A DNA stretch of 64,000 nucleotides from Mesorhizobium sp. INR15 (lineage in GTDB: Bacteria; Pseudomonadota; Alphaproteobacteria; Rhizobiales; Rhizobiaceae). Position 1 is the stretch's first letter. Each line of letters begins with the position of its first letter. Positions 1 to 10,729 of this stretch are shown here, piece after piece. The DNA is taken from the NCBI RefSeq assembly GCF_015500075.1, contig NZ_CP045496.1, positions 3,792,001-3,856,000 on the forward strand. Reading direction: 5' to 3'. Below the pieces are notes generated by a model. That model did not search any database. It had not been told where the DNA came from and was given only the letters and a program-made list of their open reading frames with translations. Made by a program: the position numbers and the translations under genes.

Positions 1-2
1 CG

Positions 3-1211
3 TTGCTGTGCCGCCTGCGCACCGAACACGCGGAAGGCCGCAAGATCGTGCTGGCGACCGGTACGCCGCGCAAATTCGCCGACGCCATCGCTGGGTATCT
101 CGGCATTTTCGACCGTGTTCTTGCAACCGACGGCCTCGACAATCTGACTTCCGGCAAGAAGCGCGCTTCGCTGGTCGCGGCCTATGGCGACGGCGGCTTC
201 GATTATGCCGGCAACAGCCGTCACGATCTCAAGGTCTTCGACGCCGCGCGCAACGCCATCATAGTGGCACCCGACCGTCATGCCGCGCGTTGGCAGGCAA
301 CACATGGCGCCGAAACGGTGCCGACGCCGAAGCCGACATTCAGGACCATCGTCAAGATGCTGCGCGTGCATCAGTGGTTGAAGAACACGCTGATCGCCGT
401 GCCGATGGTCCTGTCGCACGAATATTTCAACACCGGCATGATCTGGCAGTGCCTGCTGGCATTCATCTCGTTCAGCGCGGTGGCGTCGGCAATCTACATC
501 CTCAACGATTTCTTCGACCTGTCACTCGATCGCACGCACCTGACCAAACGCAACCGGCCATTTGCCAGCGGCGTGCTGTCGATCCCATTCGGTCTCGGCG
601 CGATTGCCGTGCTGCTGGCCATTGGTGTCGGCACCGGGTTGCTGCTGCCAATCGAGTTTCTGGCCGTTCTTGGCGGCTACATGATCATAACGACGGCCTA
701 TTCGCTGTCGTTCAAGCGCATGCTTCTGGTCGATGTGCTGACGCTTGCCGGCCTCTACACGGTTCGAGTACTGGCGGGCGCGGCTGCGACCGGAGTCGAT
801 GTCTCGTTCTGGCTGCTTGCCTTTTCGATCTTCTTCTTTCTGTCGCTGGCTCTGGTGAAGCGCTTTGTCGAATTGCGCACCACATGCATTTCGCCAGGTG
901 AACGCATTGCCGGCCGCGGTTATCGCAGCGAGGACCAGGAGATCGTCGCCCAGGCCGGCATGGCCTCTGCTTTTTCCTCCGCACTGGTGCTGGCGCTCTA
1001 TATGGATAGCGTTTCGGTGCGCGAACTCTATCCGCACCCATGGCTGATCTGGCCGCTGGCGCCAATCGTCCTCTATCTCACCATGCGCGTCTGGATCCTC
1101 GCCCGCCGCAACGAGATGCATGACGATCCGGTCGTGTTCATCATCCGCGACTGGCGCAGCCAGATCGTCGTGCTGATCGGAGCGGCGCTGCTGGTCGTCG
1201 GGGGCTGGTAG
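3..1211 (+). CDS. HAD-phosphatase/UbiA-type polyprenyl phosphoribosyltransferase fusion, 5' partial
   Basis: The reading frame is open to the left edge, so the N-terminus lies outside the window. The first ~115 visible residues look like the end of a HAD hydrolase (ATGTPRKF, GNSRHDLKVF). From about residue 120 the protein becomes a polytopic UbiA-family prenyltransferase with the Asp-rich motif NDFFDLSLDR followed by TKRNRP. By family knowledge this architecture resembles 5-phosphoribosyl-1-diphosphate:decaprenyl-phosphate transferase plus its phosphatase (Mycobacterium UbiA/Rv3806c; the Azorhizobium noe arabinosylation genes are relatives). It would act in the inner membrane on polyprenyl phosphate. 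The DprE1-like gene starts 2 nt after its stop, which supports decaprenylphosphoryl-pentose synthesis. The exact lipid and sugar are inferred; another UbiA activity is possible. Confidence 0.85.
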   Translation: MLCRLRTEHAEGRKIVLATGTPRKFADAIAGYLGIFDRVLATDGLDNLTSGKKRASLVAAYGDGGFDYAGNSRHDLKVFDAARNAIIVAPDRHAARWQATHGAETVPTPKPTFRTIVKMLRVHQWLKNTLIAVPMVLSHEYFNTGMIWQCLLAFISFSAVASAIYILNDFFDLSLDRTHLTKRNRPFASGVLSIPFGLGAIAVLLAIGVGTGLLLPIEFLAVLGGYMIITTAYSLSFKRMLLVDVLTLAGLYTVRVLAGAAATGVDVSFWLLAFSIFFFLSLALVKRFVELRTTCISPGERIAGRGYRSEDQEIVAQAGMASAFSSALVLALYMDSVSVRELYPHPWLIWPLAPIVLYLTMRVWILARRNEMHDDPVVFIIRDWRSQIVVLIGAALLVVGGW

Positions 1212-1213
1212 GC

Positions 1214-2566
1214 ATGGCCGGAGACCGCTTCCAGAGTTTTGGCCTTGCCACGCCGGCTGCGGCGGGCGCGATCCCGGCCGAGGAGGGCATCGCGCTGCTG
1301 AAGAACAGACAGGCGAAAAATGCATCCTTGCTTGCCTATGGAAATGGCCGCTCCTACGGCGATTCCTGCCAGAACGAGGCCGGCATGGTTGTCGACATGC
1401 GGTCACTTGACCGTATACGCGCCTTCAATGCCGAGACCGGCCTGCTTGAGGCGGACTCCGGTGTTTTGCTGTCCGAAATCATCGCTTATGCGGCCCCTTA
1501 CGGCTTCTTTCCGGCCGTCGTTCCCGGCACGCAGTTCGTCACGCTCGGCGGCGCTATCGCCAATGACATCCATGGCAAGAACCACCATCGGCGCGGCACG
1601 TTCGGCTGCCATGTCGAATCCTTCACGCTGTTGCGTTCCGACGGACGGACCTATCGCTGTTCGGCAACCGACAATGCACGGCTGTTTCGGGCAACGATTG
1701 GTGGCATGGGGCTGACCGGGCTCATCCTCTCGGCCTCGATCCGGCTGATGCGGGTGCCTTCGCTCGATATCGTCGAGAAGACAACGCCGTTTCGCGATCT
1801 CGCCGAGTTCTTTGGGCTGACCGAGGCCGCGGACCAGGCCAATGAATATGCCGTGGCCTGGATCGACCAGCTCGCCGGCGGCCGCAACCGCGGGCGCGGC
1901 TTGCTGCTTACCGGCAATCACGCCGAACACGGCTCGCATGCGGCCTCGCGCGCCGGCGGCAATCTTTCGGTGCCGTTCCAACTGCCGTTCAATGCGCTTA
2001 ACCGGCCGTTCCTGAAAGCTTTCAACACTGCCTACCGGTGGAGGAAAGGCCGGTCGGTGGCACCACACCCGGTCGGCTATCAAGGCTTCTTCTTTCCGCT
2101 TGACGGTGTCCGCGACTGGAATCGCCTTTATGGGCCGAAGGGGTTGTTCCAGCACCAGAGCGTGATACCGGAAGACACCGCTCGTGAGGTCGTGCCGATG
2201 CTGCTTGGCGCCGCGGAGCGAGCCGGGCAGGGGTCGTTCCTCACCGTGCTGAAGCGCTTCGGCGCGGTCCGCTCACCGGCTTTGCTGTCGTTCCCGCGGC
2301 CTGGTTACACGCTGACGCTGGATTTCCCCAACAAGGGGACCGCGACGCTGAATTTGCTGCGCGAACTCGACCGCATCACCGCCGGGGCAGGCGGGGCGGT
2401 CAATCCCTACAAGGACGCTCGCATGGGCGCGGATATCTTCGCCGCGTCCTTTCCCGAATGGCAACGCCTGGAGGCGCTTCGCGATCCTGCCTTCATGTCG
2501 ACGTTCTGGGTGCGGACGGCGAAGAAACTTGATGGGCGGCACAATGCAGCCGAAGCTGCCGAATAG
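1214..2566 (+). CDS. FAD-binding oxidase, DprE1-like (decaprenylphosphoryl-ribose oxidase family)
   Basis: A 450-residue FAD-linked oxidase of the p-cresol methylhydroxylase fold. The flavin-binding region shows YGNGRSYGDS near residue 42 and GGAIANDIHGKNHH near residue 115, both close to the DprE1 consensus. The C-terminus has NPYKDARMG. In the known pathway DprE1 oxidises the 2'-OH of polyprenylphosphoryl ribose, and an SDR partner (DprE2) then reduces the keto group to give the arabinose donor. It sits directly behind the UbiA-type gene and is probably translationally coupled to it. No DprE2-type SDR is visible downstream, so the partner may lie upstream of the window. The family call is firm; the arabinose product is inferred. 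Confidence 0.85.
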   Translation: MAGDRFQSFGLATPAAAGAIPAEEGIALLKNRQAKNASLLAYGNGRSYGDSCQNEAGMVVDMRSLDRIRAFNAETGLLEADSGVLLSEIIAYAAPYGFFPAVVPGTQFVTLGGAIANDIHGKNHHRRGTFGCHVESFTLLRSDGRTYRCSATDNARLFRATIGGMGLTGLILSASIRLMRVPSLDIVEKTTPFRDLAEFFGLTEAADQANEYAVAWIDQLAGGRNRGRGLLLTGNHAEHGSHAASRAGGNLSVPFQLPFNALNRPFLKAFNTAYRWRKGRSVAPHPVGYQGFFFPLDGVRDWNRLYGPKGLFQHQSVIPEDTAREVVPMLLGAAERAGQGSFLTVLKRFGAVRSPALLSFPRPGYTLTLDFPNKGTATLNLLRELDRITAGAGGAVNPYKDARMGADIFAASFPEWQRLEALRDPAFMSTFWVRTAKKLDGRHNAAEAAE

Positions 2567-2690
2567 GTAAAATTTGAATAATTATTGATTGTGATAACCG
2601 TAGATCGGCGGTTCAATCAAAACATGCTTGTGGCTTCACGAAATATTCGTGGATTTGCAATAGGACGAATGAGGGGGTGAGTGAGAAGCT

Positions 2691-3182
2691 ATGAAATACA
2701 TCGTCTTCATTCTCTTTACAGTCATGACCAACGCCGCAGCGCAGTTGATGCTCAAGCAAGGCATGATGTCGCTTGGGCCGATTTCGTTCGAGGGCACCAA
2801 TCCTCTAGTCAAGCTGTTGCAGATCGTGTTCAGCCCGTGGGTTTTCCTCGGCTTGTGCACATTCGTCATCTCGATGGCTTCGCACCTTTACGTGCTGTCC
2901 AAAGTCGAGCTGTCCTTCGCCTATCCGTTCCTCAGCCTTGCCTATGTGGCTGTCGCGATCTTTGCCTATTTCGTTTTCCGCGAAGACCTCAATGCATGGC
3001 GCATCGCCGGCATTGCCTGCATCTGCGTTGGCACAGTGCTGATCGCGCAGAGCGGCCGGGATTTGGGCGGCCGGGATTTGGGCGGCCAGGATTTGGGCAG
3101 CCGGGATTTGGGCGGTCGCGGGCATGACGCGGAAACGGCTTCCCTTTCGTCCGACAAGATTCACAGCGAGATCGTTCGATGA
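2691..3182 (+). CDS. Small EamA/SMR-type membrane carrier (ArnE/F-like) with a repeat-expanded tail
   Basis: A 163-residue protein with four predicted membrane segments (about residues 2-20, 45-65, 72-92 and 100-118), the size and layout of small multidrug-resistance/ArnE-ArnF lipid-sugar flippase subunits. Residues ~120-142 consist of four repeats of a five-residue GRDLG-like unit, encoded by a perfect-to-near-perfect 15-bp tandem repeat, so the cytoplasmic tail has probably expanded recently. The stop overlaps the next ATG (ATGA). Between a polyprenyl-sugar pathway and an epimerase, a plausible job is translocation of a lipid-linked sugar; the sequence does not prove the substrate. Confidence 0.75.
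   Translation: MKYIVFILFTVMTNAAAQLMLKQGMMSLGPISFEGTNPLVKLLQIVFSPWVFLGLCTFVISMASHLYVLSKVELSFAYPFLSLAYVAVAIFAYFVFREDLNAWRIAGIACICVGTVLIAQSGRDLGGRDLGGQDLGSRDLGGRGHDAETASLSSDKIHSEIVR
3054..3113 (+). repeat. 15-bp tandem repeat, 4 copies, in coding sequence
   Basis: Four consecutive copies of a 15-bp unit (GGCCGGGATTTGGGC) lie in frame in the 3' end of the EamA/SMR-type gene. Copies 1 and 2 are identical and copies 3 and 4 each carry one substitution. Each copy adds five residues (GRDLG type), so copy-number change would alter tail length without a frameshift. Confidence 0.95.
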
Positions 3183-4186
3183 GACATGTGATTTTCGGTG
3201 GCGACGGTTTCGTCGGCCGCCACCTTGCGCCAAAACTCGTGGCTGACGGCGAGGAGGTCGTTGTTGCCGACATCGTCAAGAGCGACCTGCCGCATTACCG
3301 CAATGTCCGCTTCAGCAACTGCGATGTCACCGATCCGGGGTCGGTTGCCGGCGTCGGGCTGAAGGCCGACGACATGGTCTACAACCTGTCGGCAAAAATG
3401 CTGTCGCCGATCCAGGTGCGGGCCAAGCGTCACGACTTCTTTTTCCCGGTCAATTTCCACGGCACCGAGCACATCATGCAGGCCATGGACAAGGCCGGCG
3501 CGTCGAAACTCGTCCACTACACGACCGATATGATCTACGGCCATACGGTGACCCAGCCGATGACGGAAGAGCATCCGGTCGCGCCGCTCGGCGAATACGG
3601 CTGGTCGAAGCAGAAGACCGAGGAACTGGCCGTCGAGTGGCGCAAGCGCGGCATGTCGATCTCGCTGTTTCGCCCGCGCCTGATCATCGGCCCCGGCCGG
3701 CTCGGCATTTTGGAGAAGCTGTTCAAGCTGATCGACTGGAATCTTCCCGTGCCGATGATCGGATCAGGCAGGAACCCCTATCAGTTCATCTCGGTGTTCG
3801 ACTGCGCCGAGGCCGCCCGCGCCGCCTGGAAAGCCGGTGTGCCTGATGAGGCCTATAATCTCGGGTCGATCAATCCGCCGCCGGTAAAGAAGCTGCTCGG
3901 CGACCTGATCAAGCATGCCGGTTCGAAATCGGTCCTGATCCCGACGCCGGGCTGGGCGGTCAAGCGCACGCTCGACCTGCTCGATCTCATGAACATGCCG
4001 ATCATGGATCCGGAACAATATCTGATCGCCGACGAGGAATGCGTGCTCGATGTCTCGAAGGCCGGACGTCAGCTCGGCTGGGTGCCGCAATATCGCGACG
4101 AGGACATGCTGATCGCCGCCTACAGCGAATACCGCGCCAAGAAAGCCGGTCCCGCCGTCGCCACCAAACACGTGCCCGCCGAGTAG
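3179..4186 (+). CDS. NAD-dependent epimerase/dehydratase (extended SDR)
   Basis: A 335-residue extended short-chain dehydrogenase. The N-terminal nucleotide-binding motif GGDGFVGRHLA is at residues 6-16 and the catalytic YGWSK is near residue 140. Such proteins epimerise, reduce or dehydrate nucleotide- or lipid-linked sugars. The start overlaps the previous stop by 4 nt (ATGA). Gene order (prenyl transferase, oxidase, carrier, epimerase, aminotransferase, membrane enzyme) suggests it modifies the sugar destined for an envelope glycoconjugate. It is not an obvious DprE2, which is a shorter classical SDR. Specific substrate unknown. Confidence 0.8.
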   Translation: MRHVIFGGDGFVGRHLAPKLVADGEEVVVADIVKSDLPHYRNVRFSNCDVTDPGSVAGVGLKADDMVYNLSAKMLSPIQVRAKRHDFFFPVNFHGTEHIMQAMDKAGASKLVHYTTDMIYGHTVTQPMTEEHPVAPLGEYGWSKQKTEELAVEWRKRGMSISLFRPRLIIGPGRLGILEKLFKLIDWNLPVPMIGSGRNPYQFISVFDCAEAARAAWKAGVPDEAYNLGSINPPPVKKLLGDLIKHAGSKSVLIPTPGWAVKRTLDLLDLMNMPIMDPEQYLIADEECVLDVSKAGRQLGWVPQYRDEDMLIAAYSEYRAKKAGPAVATKHVPAE

Positions 4187-4251
4187 CGGCTCAGTCGAAT
4201 AGTTTCGTTCGCGCGCGGACTTGCCGATGCGCATTTCTGGAGATTTCTGAG

Positions 4252-5724
<1,473 letters not shown>

Positions 5725-5751
5725 AAAGGCCGGGCTCGCCGAGCAAAAGTC

Positions 5752-6981
5752 ATGCTGACCAATTCGCCCATCCCCAAGAACCCGCTTGACCGGCTCACCG
5801 AGGCCGGTCTGGCATGGGGTGAGGGGACCTATGCACGGTTTGCCGCTCCGATCGGGGCGGCGGCTTTCGCGCTTTATATCCTGCTCACGGCCATGACGGC
5901 ATGGGTGTTGCCGGATGCCAACTGGGACATGCTGCCCTATCTCGCCATCGCCGAGGAAGGCACCTATCCCGACCCGCAGGTGCTGCACGATTATGCCTAT
6001 AGCACCGTCAAATCGGGAGTGTCGGCTGAGGAATACAGGGTATTGACCGATGATGGCGGTGGTTTCCGCAGCCATATGACCGTCAATGCCGCCGATTTCC
6101 ATTCGCTGCTCGGCATGTACCGCATCAAATTCCTCTACGCCGAGATCCTGTCGACGATGAGTTCGGTGATGTCGCCGGTGGAGGCGATGCGGCTGGTCTC
6201 GGTGTTTTCCGTCCTGCTGTTTGGTGCGATCACGCTGCTCTGGCTGCGCTCCGAAGGTGCACTGGCATTGGCGCCTGTCGTTGGCGCGGTTCTCATCGTG
6301 GCCGAATTCGGCGATGCGGCACGGGCCGCGACCCCGGATGTGCTGACCTCCGCGCTGTTTCTCGGCGGGCTTTATGCCTATGTCCGAGGCCGGGAGGCGG
6401 CAACGGCGATCCTTTTGTTCCTCGCCTTCATGGCTCGACCGGACAACATTGTCTTCCTTGCCGTTTTTGCTGTCTTGCTGGTGGCGTTCCGGCAGAAGGC
6501 GTGGGGGGCACTGGCAGGTTTTGCCGCTTCCCTGGCTGCCTATTTCGCCATTTCACACTGGGCTCACCATCCCGGCTGGTGGCCGCATCTGTGGTTCTCC
6601 AGTATCGAACAGCACTACAATATGGACGGGTTCGATCCGGCGTTTTCGGTTGCTGCCTATCTCAGGGCGTTTGCCGCGTCGCTGCTGCGCGCGGTCACCA
6701 TGAACACCTGGGTTGGTGTGTCGGTGCTGGCGCTGGCCGCCTGGTACGCGGCGGGCCGTGCCGGTTTCCGCCTTGATCGCCGCGCCGGTATCCTGCTTGC
6801 CGCTCTCGTGCTTGGTGTGCTGGCGAAGTTCACCGTCTTCCCGATCCACGACACCCGTATCTACTTCCCCAACCTGATCCCGCCGTTCCTGTTGCTCGCC
6901 GCGCCGTTGATGGGGCTGTGGGCATCGGCCAGCCTCAATGCGCGGCGCCCCATCGCCGCGCATGTCGGCGATCAATCCTGA
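5752..6981 (+). CDS. Polytopic membrane protein, candidate GT-C glycosyltransferase
   Basis: A 409-residue membrane protein with about nine hydrophobic segments. After the first segment (~residues 32-52) comes a long periplasmic loop beginning DANWDMLPYL, a GT-C-like arrangement in which an acidic residue in the first loop is catalytic. The segments ATPDVLTSALFLGGLYAYV and FMARPDNIVF resemble GT39/mannosyltransferase-like helices. It starts 27 nt after the aminotransferase and closes the envelope cluster. A transferase moving a polyprenyl-linked pentose to a periplasmic acceptor would complete the pathway. I recognise no exact family; function is inferred from topology and context. Confidence 0.65.
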   Translation: MLTNSPIPKNPLDRLTEAGLAWGEGTYARFAAPIGAAAFALYILLTAMTAWVLPDANWDMLPYLAIAEEGTYPDPQVLHDYAYSTVKSGVSAEEYRVLTDDGGGFRSHMTVNAADFHSLLGMYRIKFLYAEILSTMSSVMSPVEAMRLVSVFSVLLFGAITLLWLRSEGALALAPVVGAVLIVAEFGDAARAATPDVLTSALFLGGLYAYVRGREAATAILLFLAFMARPDNIVFLAVFAVLLVAFRQKAWGALAGFAASLAAYFAISHWAHHPGWWPHLWFSSIEQHYNMDGFDPAFSVAAYLRAFAASLLRAVTMNTWVGVSVLALAAWYAAGRAGFRLDRRAGILLAALVLGVLAKFTVFPIHDTRIYFPNLIPPFLLLAAPLMGLWASASLNARRPIAAHVGDQS

Positions 6982-7044
6982 GTTCGGGCAAAACCGGCCT
7001 GGACTGAGCCTTGGCAGCGGTCCCGTCGCTCGGCTTTTTGCCAA

Positions 7045-7053
7045 TGTCGCAAA
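7045..7053 (+). promoter_or_regulatory. TGTCGCAAA half-site upstream of the FAD/GcvT gene
   Basis: The 9-mer TGTCGCAAA lies ~67 nt before the start of the FAD/GcvT fusion gene. It matches the half-site of the palindromes near the GlxA-family regulator and of sites in the MttB/corrinoid divergon. A single half-site alone is weak evidence; it matters because of the shared pattern. Confidence 0.35.
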
Positions 7054-7119
7054 CAGGCTTCATCAGCCGCACGGCTACGCCCTATAGTCCGCCCGCAAAA
7101 CGCTTTGGAGTCGCGGGCA

Positions 7120-9681
7120 ATGGCAGGGTTTCCGGAAAAGGCGAAGGTCGTCATCATCGGCCTGGGTGGTATTGTTGGCGCATCGATCGCCCACCATCTG
7201 ATCGAGCGCGGCTGGGACGATATTGTCGGCATCGACAAGTCGGGCATTCCGACCGACATCGGCTCGACAGCGCATGCCTCCGACTTCTGCTACACGACCA
7301 GCCATGACTTCCTGTCGTGCTGGACGACGCTCTATTCCATCGATTTCTATGAGAAGATGGGCCATTACGCGCGTATCGGCGGCCTTGAGGTCGCTCGCGT
7401 CGGCGATGATAGCCGCATGGACGAGATCAAGCGCAAGATCGCCTCGGCCAAGGCTTTTGGCACGCGTGCCCGCCTGATCGAACCCGCCGAAATCAAGGAA
7501 AAATTCCCGCTGATCGAGGAAGGGATGGTGCAGGGTGGCCTGTGGGACCCGGATGCCGGCCTGGTCATTCCGCGTTCGCAGACCGTTGCCGGCAAGCTGG
7601 TCGACCAGGCGGAAGCCTCCGGCAAGCTCAAATCCTTCGCCAACACCTCGGCCAGGTCGCTCATCGTCAAGGATGGCCGCATCACAGGCGTGGTGACAGA
7701 CCGTGGCACGATCGAAGCTGATTATGTCATCGTCTGCGCCGGCATCTGGGGCCGGCTGATCGCCGAAATGGTCGGCGAAGACCTGCCGGTCATGCCGATC
7801 GACCATCCGCTGACCTTCTTTGGCCCGTATAATGAGTTCGCCGGCACAGGCAAAGAGATCGGCTGGCCGCTGCTGCGCGACCAGGGCAACTCGGCCTATA
7901 TGCGCGACACCGGCGATCCCAAGACCGCCGAAGGCGGCCAGATCGAATGGGGCTATTACGAAGAGAACAATCCGCGCCTTTGTCATCCGCGCGATCTCTT
8001 GGAAAAAGACCAGGCGCGGCTTTCACCATCGCAGCGTGACCTCGACATGGAGCAGATCCTGGCGCCGCTGGAGCGCGCCATGGAACTGACGCCGATCCTG
8101 GGCGAACTCGGCTACAACGAGAGCCATTCCTTCAACGGACTTCTGCAGGTAACGGCTGACGGCGGCCCGTCGATGGGCGAGAGCCAGAAGGTCAGGGGCC
8201 TCTGGTATGCGGTTGCCATCTGGGTCAAGGATGGCCCCGGCATGGGCAAGCTCATCGCCGACTGGATGACGGACGGCCGCACCGGGATCGACCATCACGC
8301 CATAGACTATGCGCGTTTCTACCCGCACCAGATGAAGGAGCAGTTCATCTGGGACCGCTGCACCGAGACGGCGATGAAGGTCTACAATCCGGCGGTGCAT
8401 CCGCGCGAGCCGTTCTCCAAGGCCCGCAACATCAGGCGCTCGCCGTTCTGGGAGCGCGAGAAGGAACTCGGCGGCCATTTCATGGAGCTCGGCGGCTGGG
8501 AGCGTGCGCATGGCTATGCCGCCAACGAGCACCTTCTGGAGAAATACGGTAACCGCGTGCCGGTGCGCGAGAACGAGTGGGACAACCGCCATTTCTGGCG
8601 CGTCTCCAACGCCGAGCACCTCGCGATGAGCGAGGATTGCGGCATCGTCAATCTCTCGCATTTCTCGATGTATGACGTCGAAGGGCCCGACCATGTCGCA
8701 CTGCTGGAATGGCTATGCGCGGCCAAGATCGGCGGCGACAACAACATCGGCAAGGGCATCTACACCCACTTCCTCGACGAGGAAGGCATGGTGCGCGCGG
8801 ACTTTACCGTCATCCGCATGGCCGATCGCTGCCGCGTGATCGACGGGGCGGATGCCGGCCCGCGCGACTTCCAGTACATGCGCCGCACGGCACAGGACAA
8901 AGGTTTCGACGTCACGATCACCGACGTGACCGAGAAAGTCGTCACCATCGGTATCTGGGGTCCGAATGCCCGGACAACCTTGCAGAAGGTGGTCGAGAAT
9001 CCGGATGGGCTTTCGCTCGAGAACTTCCCATTCGCGGCCATCAAGCCAGTCAGGATCGGCGGCAAGGATGTCACCGCGTTCCGCATCTCCTATGTCGGCG
9101 AGCAGGGCTGGGAACTGCATATGCGCTATGAAGACGGCCTCGCCGTCTGGGATGCGTTGCGCTCGACTGGTGTCATGCCCTTCGGCGTCGAGACCTACGC
9201 CAACACCCGGCGCATGGAAAAGAGCCTGCGCCTGCAGAATGCCGATCTTCTGACTGAGTACAATCTGCTCGAGGCCGATCTTGCGCGCCCGAAGGTCAAG
9301 GAGAACGATTTCTGTGGCAAGGCCAAGCACGTCGAGTACCGCGCTCGCGAGCATCAGCCAGCCATGCTTTGCACGCTGGTGATGACCGACAACAAGGATG
9401 CCAAGGGCGTCGCGCGCTATCCGGTCGGCATCATGCCGGTGATGGACCCGAAGACCGGCGAGACGCTGGTCGACGAACTCGGTCGCCGGTCGTTCACCAC
9501 CTCGGTGGCCTATGGCCCGACCATCGGCAAGAACATCGCGCTTGCCTATCTGCCGTGGGCTTATGCCCAGGAAGGCCGCAAGCTTGCTGTCGAGTATTTC
9601 AACGAGACCTACCCGGTCGAGGTGACGTCCGTCGGCTACAAGCCGCTCTACGATCCGGAGAACCTGAAGCCGCGCAGCTGA
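7120..9681 (+). CDS. FAD-dependent oxidoreductase-GcvT fusion (dimethylglycine/sarcosine dehydrogenase type)
   Basis: An 853-residue two-part enzyme. The N-terminal DAO-type FAD domain begins VVIIGLGGIVGASIAHHL (GxGxxG). From about residue 430 the C-terminal half is a GcvT/aminomethyltransferase-type folate domain ending near YKPLYDPENL. Family knowledge: such enzymes oxidatively demethylate N-methyl amines (dimethylglycine, sarcosine or similar) and give methylene-THF. ATG 7120 has GGAG 9 nt upstream and is preferred over TTG 7105. A strong terminator follows, so it may be monocistronic. With the ABC importer and GlxA regulator next door, it probably serves betaine or N-methyl amine catabolism. 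A paralogue sits at 45735-48305. Confidence 0.85.
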   Translation: MAGFPEKAKVVIIGLGGIVGASIAHHLIERGWDDIVGIDKSGIPTDIGSTAHASDFCYTTSHDFLSCWTTLYSIDFYEKMGHYARIGGLEVARVGDDSRMDEIKRKIASAKAFGTRARLIEPAEIKEKFPLIEEGMVQGGLWDPDAGLVIPRSQTVAGKLVDQAEASGKLKSFANTSARSLIVKDGRITGVVTDRGTIEADYVIVCAGIWGRLIAEMVGEDLPVMPIDHPLTFFGPYNEFAGTGKEIGWPLLRDQGNSAYMRDTGDPKTAEGGQIEWGYYEENNPRLCHPRDLLEKDQARLSPSQRDLDMEQILAPLERAMELTPILGELGYNESHSFNGLLQVTADGGPSMGESQKVRGLWYAVAIWVKDGPGMGKLIADWMTDGRTGIDHHAIDYARFYPHQMKEQFIWDRCTETAMKVYNPAVHPREPFSKARNIRRSPFWEREKELGGHFMELGGWERAHGYAANEHLLEKYGNRVPVRENEWDNRHFWRVSNAEHLAMSEDCGIVNLSHFSMYDVEGPDHVALLEWLCAAKIGGDNNIGKGIYTHFLDEEGMVRADFTVIRMADRCRVIDGADAGPRDFQYMRRTAQDKGFDVTITDVTEKVVTIGIWGPNARTTLQKVVENPDGLSLENFPFAAIKPVRIGGKDVTAFRISYVGEQGWELHMRYEDGLAVWDALRSTGVMPFGVETYANTRRMEKSLRLQNADLLTEYNLLEADLARPKVKENDFCGKAKHVEYRAREHQPAMLCTLVMTDNKDAKGVARYPVGIMPVMDPKTGETLVDELGRRSFTTSVAYGPTIGKNIALAYLPWAYAQEGRKLAVEYFNETYPVEVTSVGYKPLYDPENLKPRS

Positions 9682-9709
9682 GCGGAGAAGCGTGTTTCAT
9701 ACCGATTTG

Positions 9710-9736
9710 AAAAGCCCGGCTTTGGTCGGGCTTTTT
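9710..9736 (+). terminator. Rho-independent terminator
   Basis: AAAAGCCCG and CGGGCTTTT form a 9-bp stem around an 8-nt loop with a T run, 28 nt after the FAD/GcvT stop. It lies before ATG 9767 of the next gene, which argues against that gene starting at 9692. Confidence 0.9.
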
Positions 9737-9766
9737 CGCAAGGTGATTCTGGCTTACCCTTGCGGC

Positions 9767-10615
9767 ATGTCTGCTTTTGCTCGTGCAAGACATCTGCTTT
9801 CCGGCGCTACTGCATTGGCGTTGGCGCTCTTTGTCGCCCCACAGTCTCGCGCGGACGAGCCGGTCGACGTCGAACTGGTGCTCGCGGTCGACGTTTCGCT
9901 GTCGATGTCGCCCGACGAGTTGGAGATCCAGCGTCACGGCTACGCGGCTGCGCTGACGCATGACCATGTGCTGCAAGCCATCGCCGACGGCGCCTATGGC
10001 AAGATCGCGGTCACTTATGTCGAATGGGCCGGCACCAACTGGCAACGGGTCATCGTGCCGTGGACGGTGATTGCCAACCGTGCCGACGCAGAGCGAGTGG
10101 TCGAAAAACTCTCCGCCCAGCCGCCCAACAGCGCGCGGCGCACATCGATCTCAGGGGCGCTGGAGTTCGGCAGCGATCTCTTCGCCGAAAGCGGCTATCA
10201 GGGCGTCAAGCGGGTCATCGATATCTCGGGCGATGGCCCCAACAACCAGGGTGCGCCGGTCAATCTCTCCCGTGACGATGTCGTCAAACAAGGCATCATC
10301 ATCAACGGTCTGCCCTTGATGACCCGTGGCGGCTTCTCCGGCGCCTACGATGCCAACAATCTGGATCACTATTACAGTGACTGCGTCATTGGCGGCCCCG
10401 GCGCCTTCATGATCCCGGTCAACGACTGGACGCAGTTTCCGGAAGCCATCCGGCGCAAGCTGGTGCTGGAGCTTGCGGGGCCTGCATCGCGGCAATGGGC
10501 AATGGAAGAGGCAGCACATCCGCCTGTCATGTTGGCGCAGGACAGGCCGGCGACCGATTGCCTGGCCGGCGAGCGTATGTGGCGCGACCGTAGCCGGAAT
10601 TTCGAAAGCCGCTAA
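9767..10615 (+). CDS. DUF1194 (VWA-like) secreted protein
   Basis: A 282-residue protein with an N-terminal signal sequence (hydrophobic stretch LSGATALALALFVA, cleavage likely after ...SRA) followed by a von Willebrand A-like fold. The strand-loop VELVLAVDVSLSMS has the D-x-S-x-S MIDAS pattern, and VIDISGDGPNNQG follows later. This is the layout of DUF1194 proteins, common in Rhizobiales and of unknown role. ATG 9767 was chosen because the longer frame from 9692 would read through a terminator and would bury the signal peptide. No operon partner is evident. Confidence 0.8.
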   Translation: MSAFARARHLLSGATALALALFVAPQSRADEPVDVELVLAVDVSLSMSPDELEIQRHGYAAALTHDHVLQAIADGAYGKIAVTYVEWAGTNWQRVIVPWTVIANRADAERVVEKLSAQPPNSARRTSISGALEFGSDLFAESGYQGVKRVIDISGDGPNNQGAPVNLSRDDVVKQGIIINGLPLMTRGGFSGAYDANNLDHYYSDCVIGGPGAFMIPVNDWTQFPEAIRRKLVLELAGPASRQWAMEEAAHPPVMLAQDRPATDCLAGERMWRDRSRNFESR

Positions 10616-10729
10616 GCGCAGGCGAATACAACGCCGCTGCTCTACACCACAGTGTGAGAATGGATACATTGACAAGCCGGGTCCTGTCTGTGCCACAATT
10701 CCGCATTCAAGACAAAAAGGGGAGCTGAC

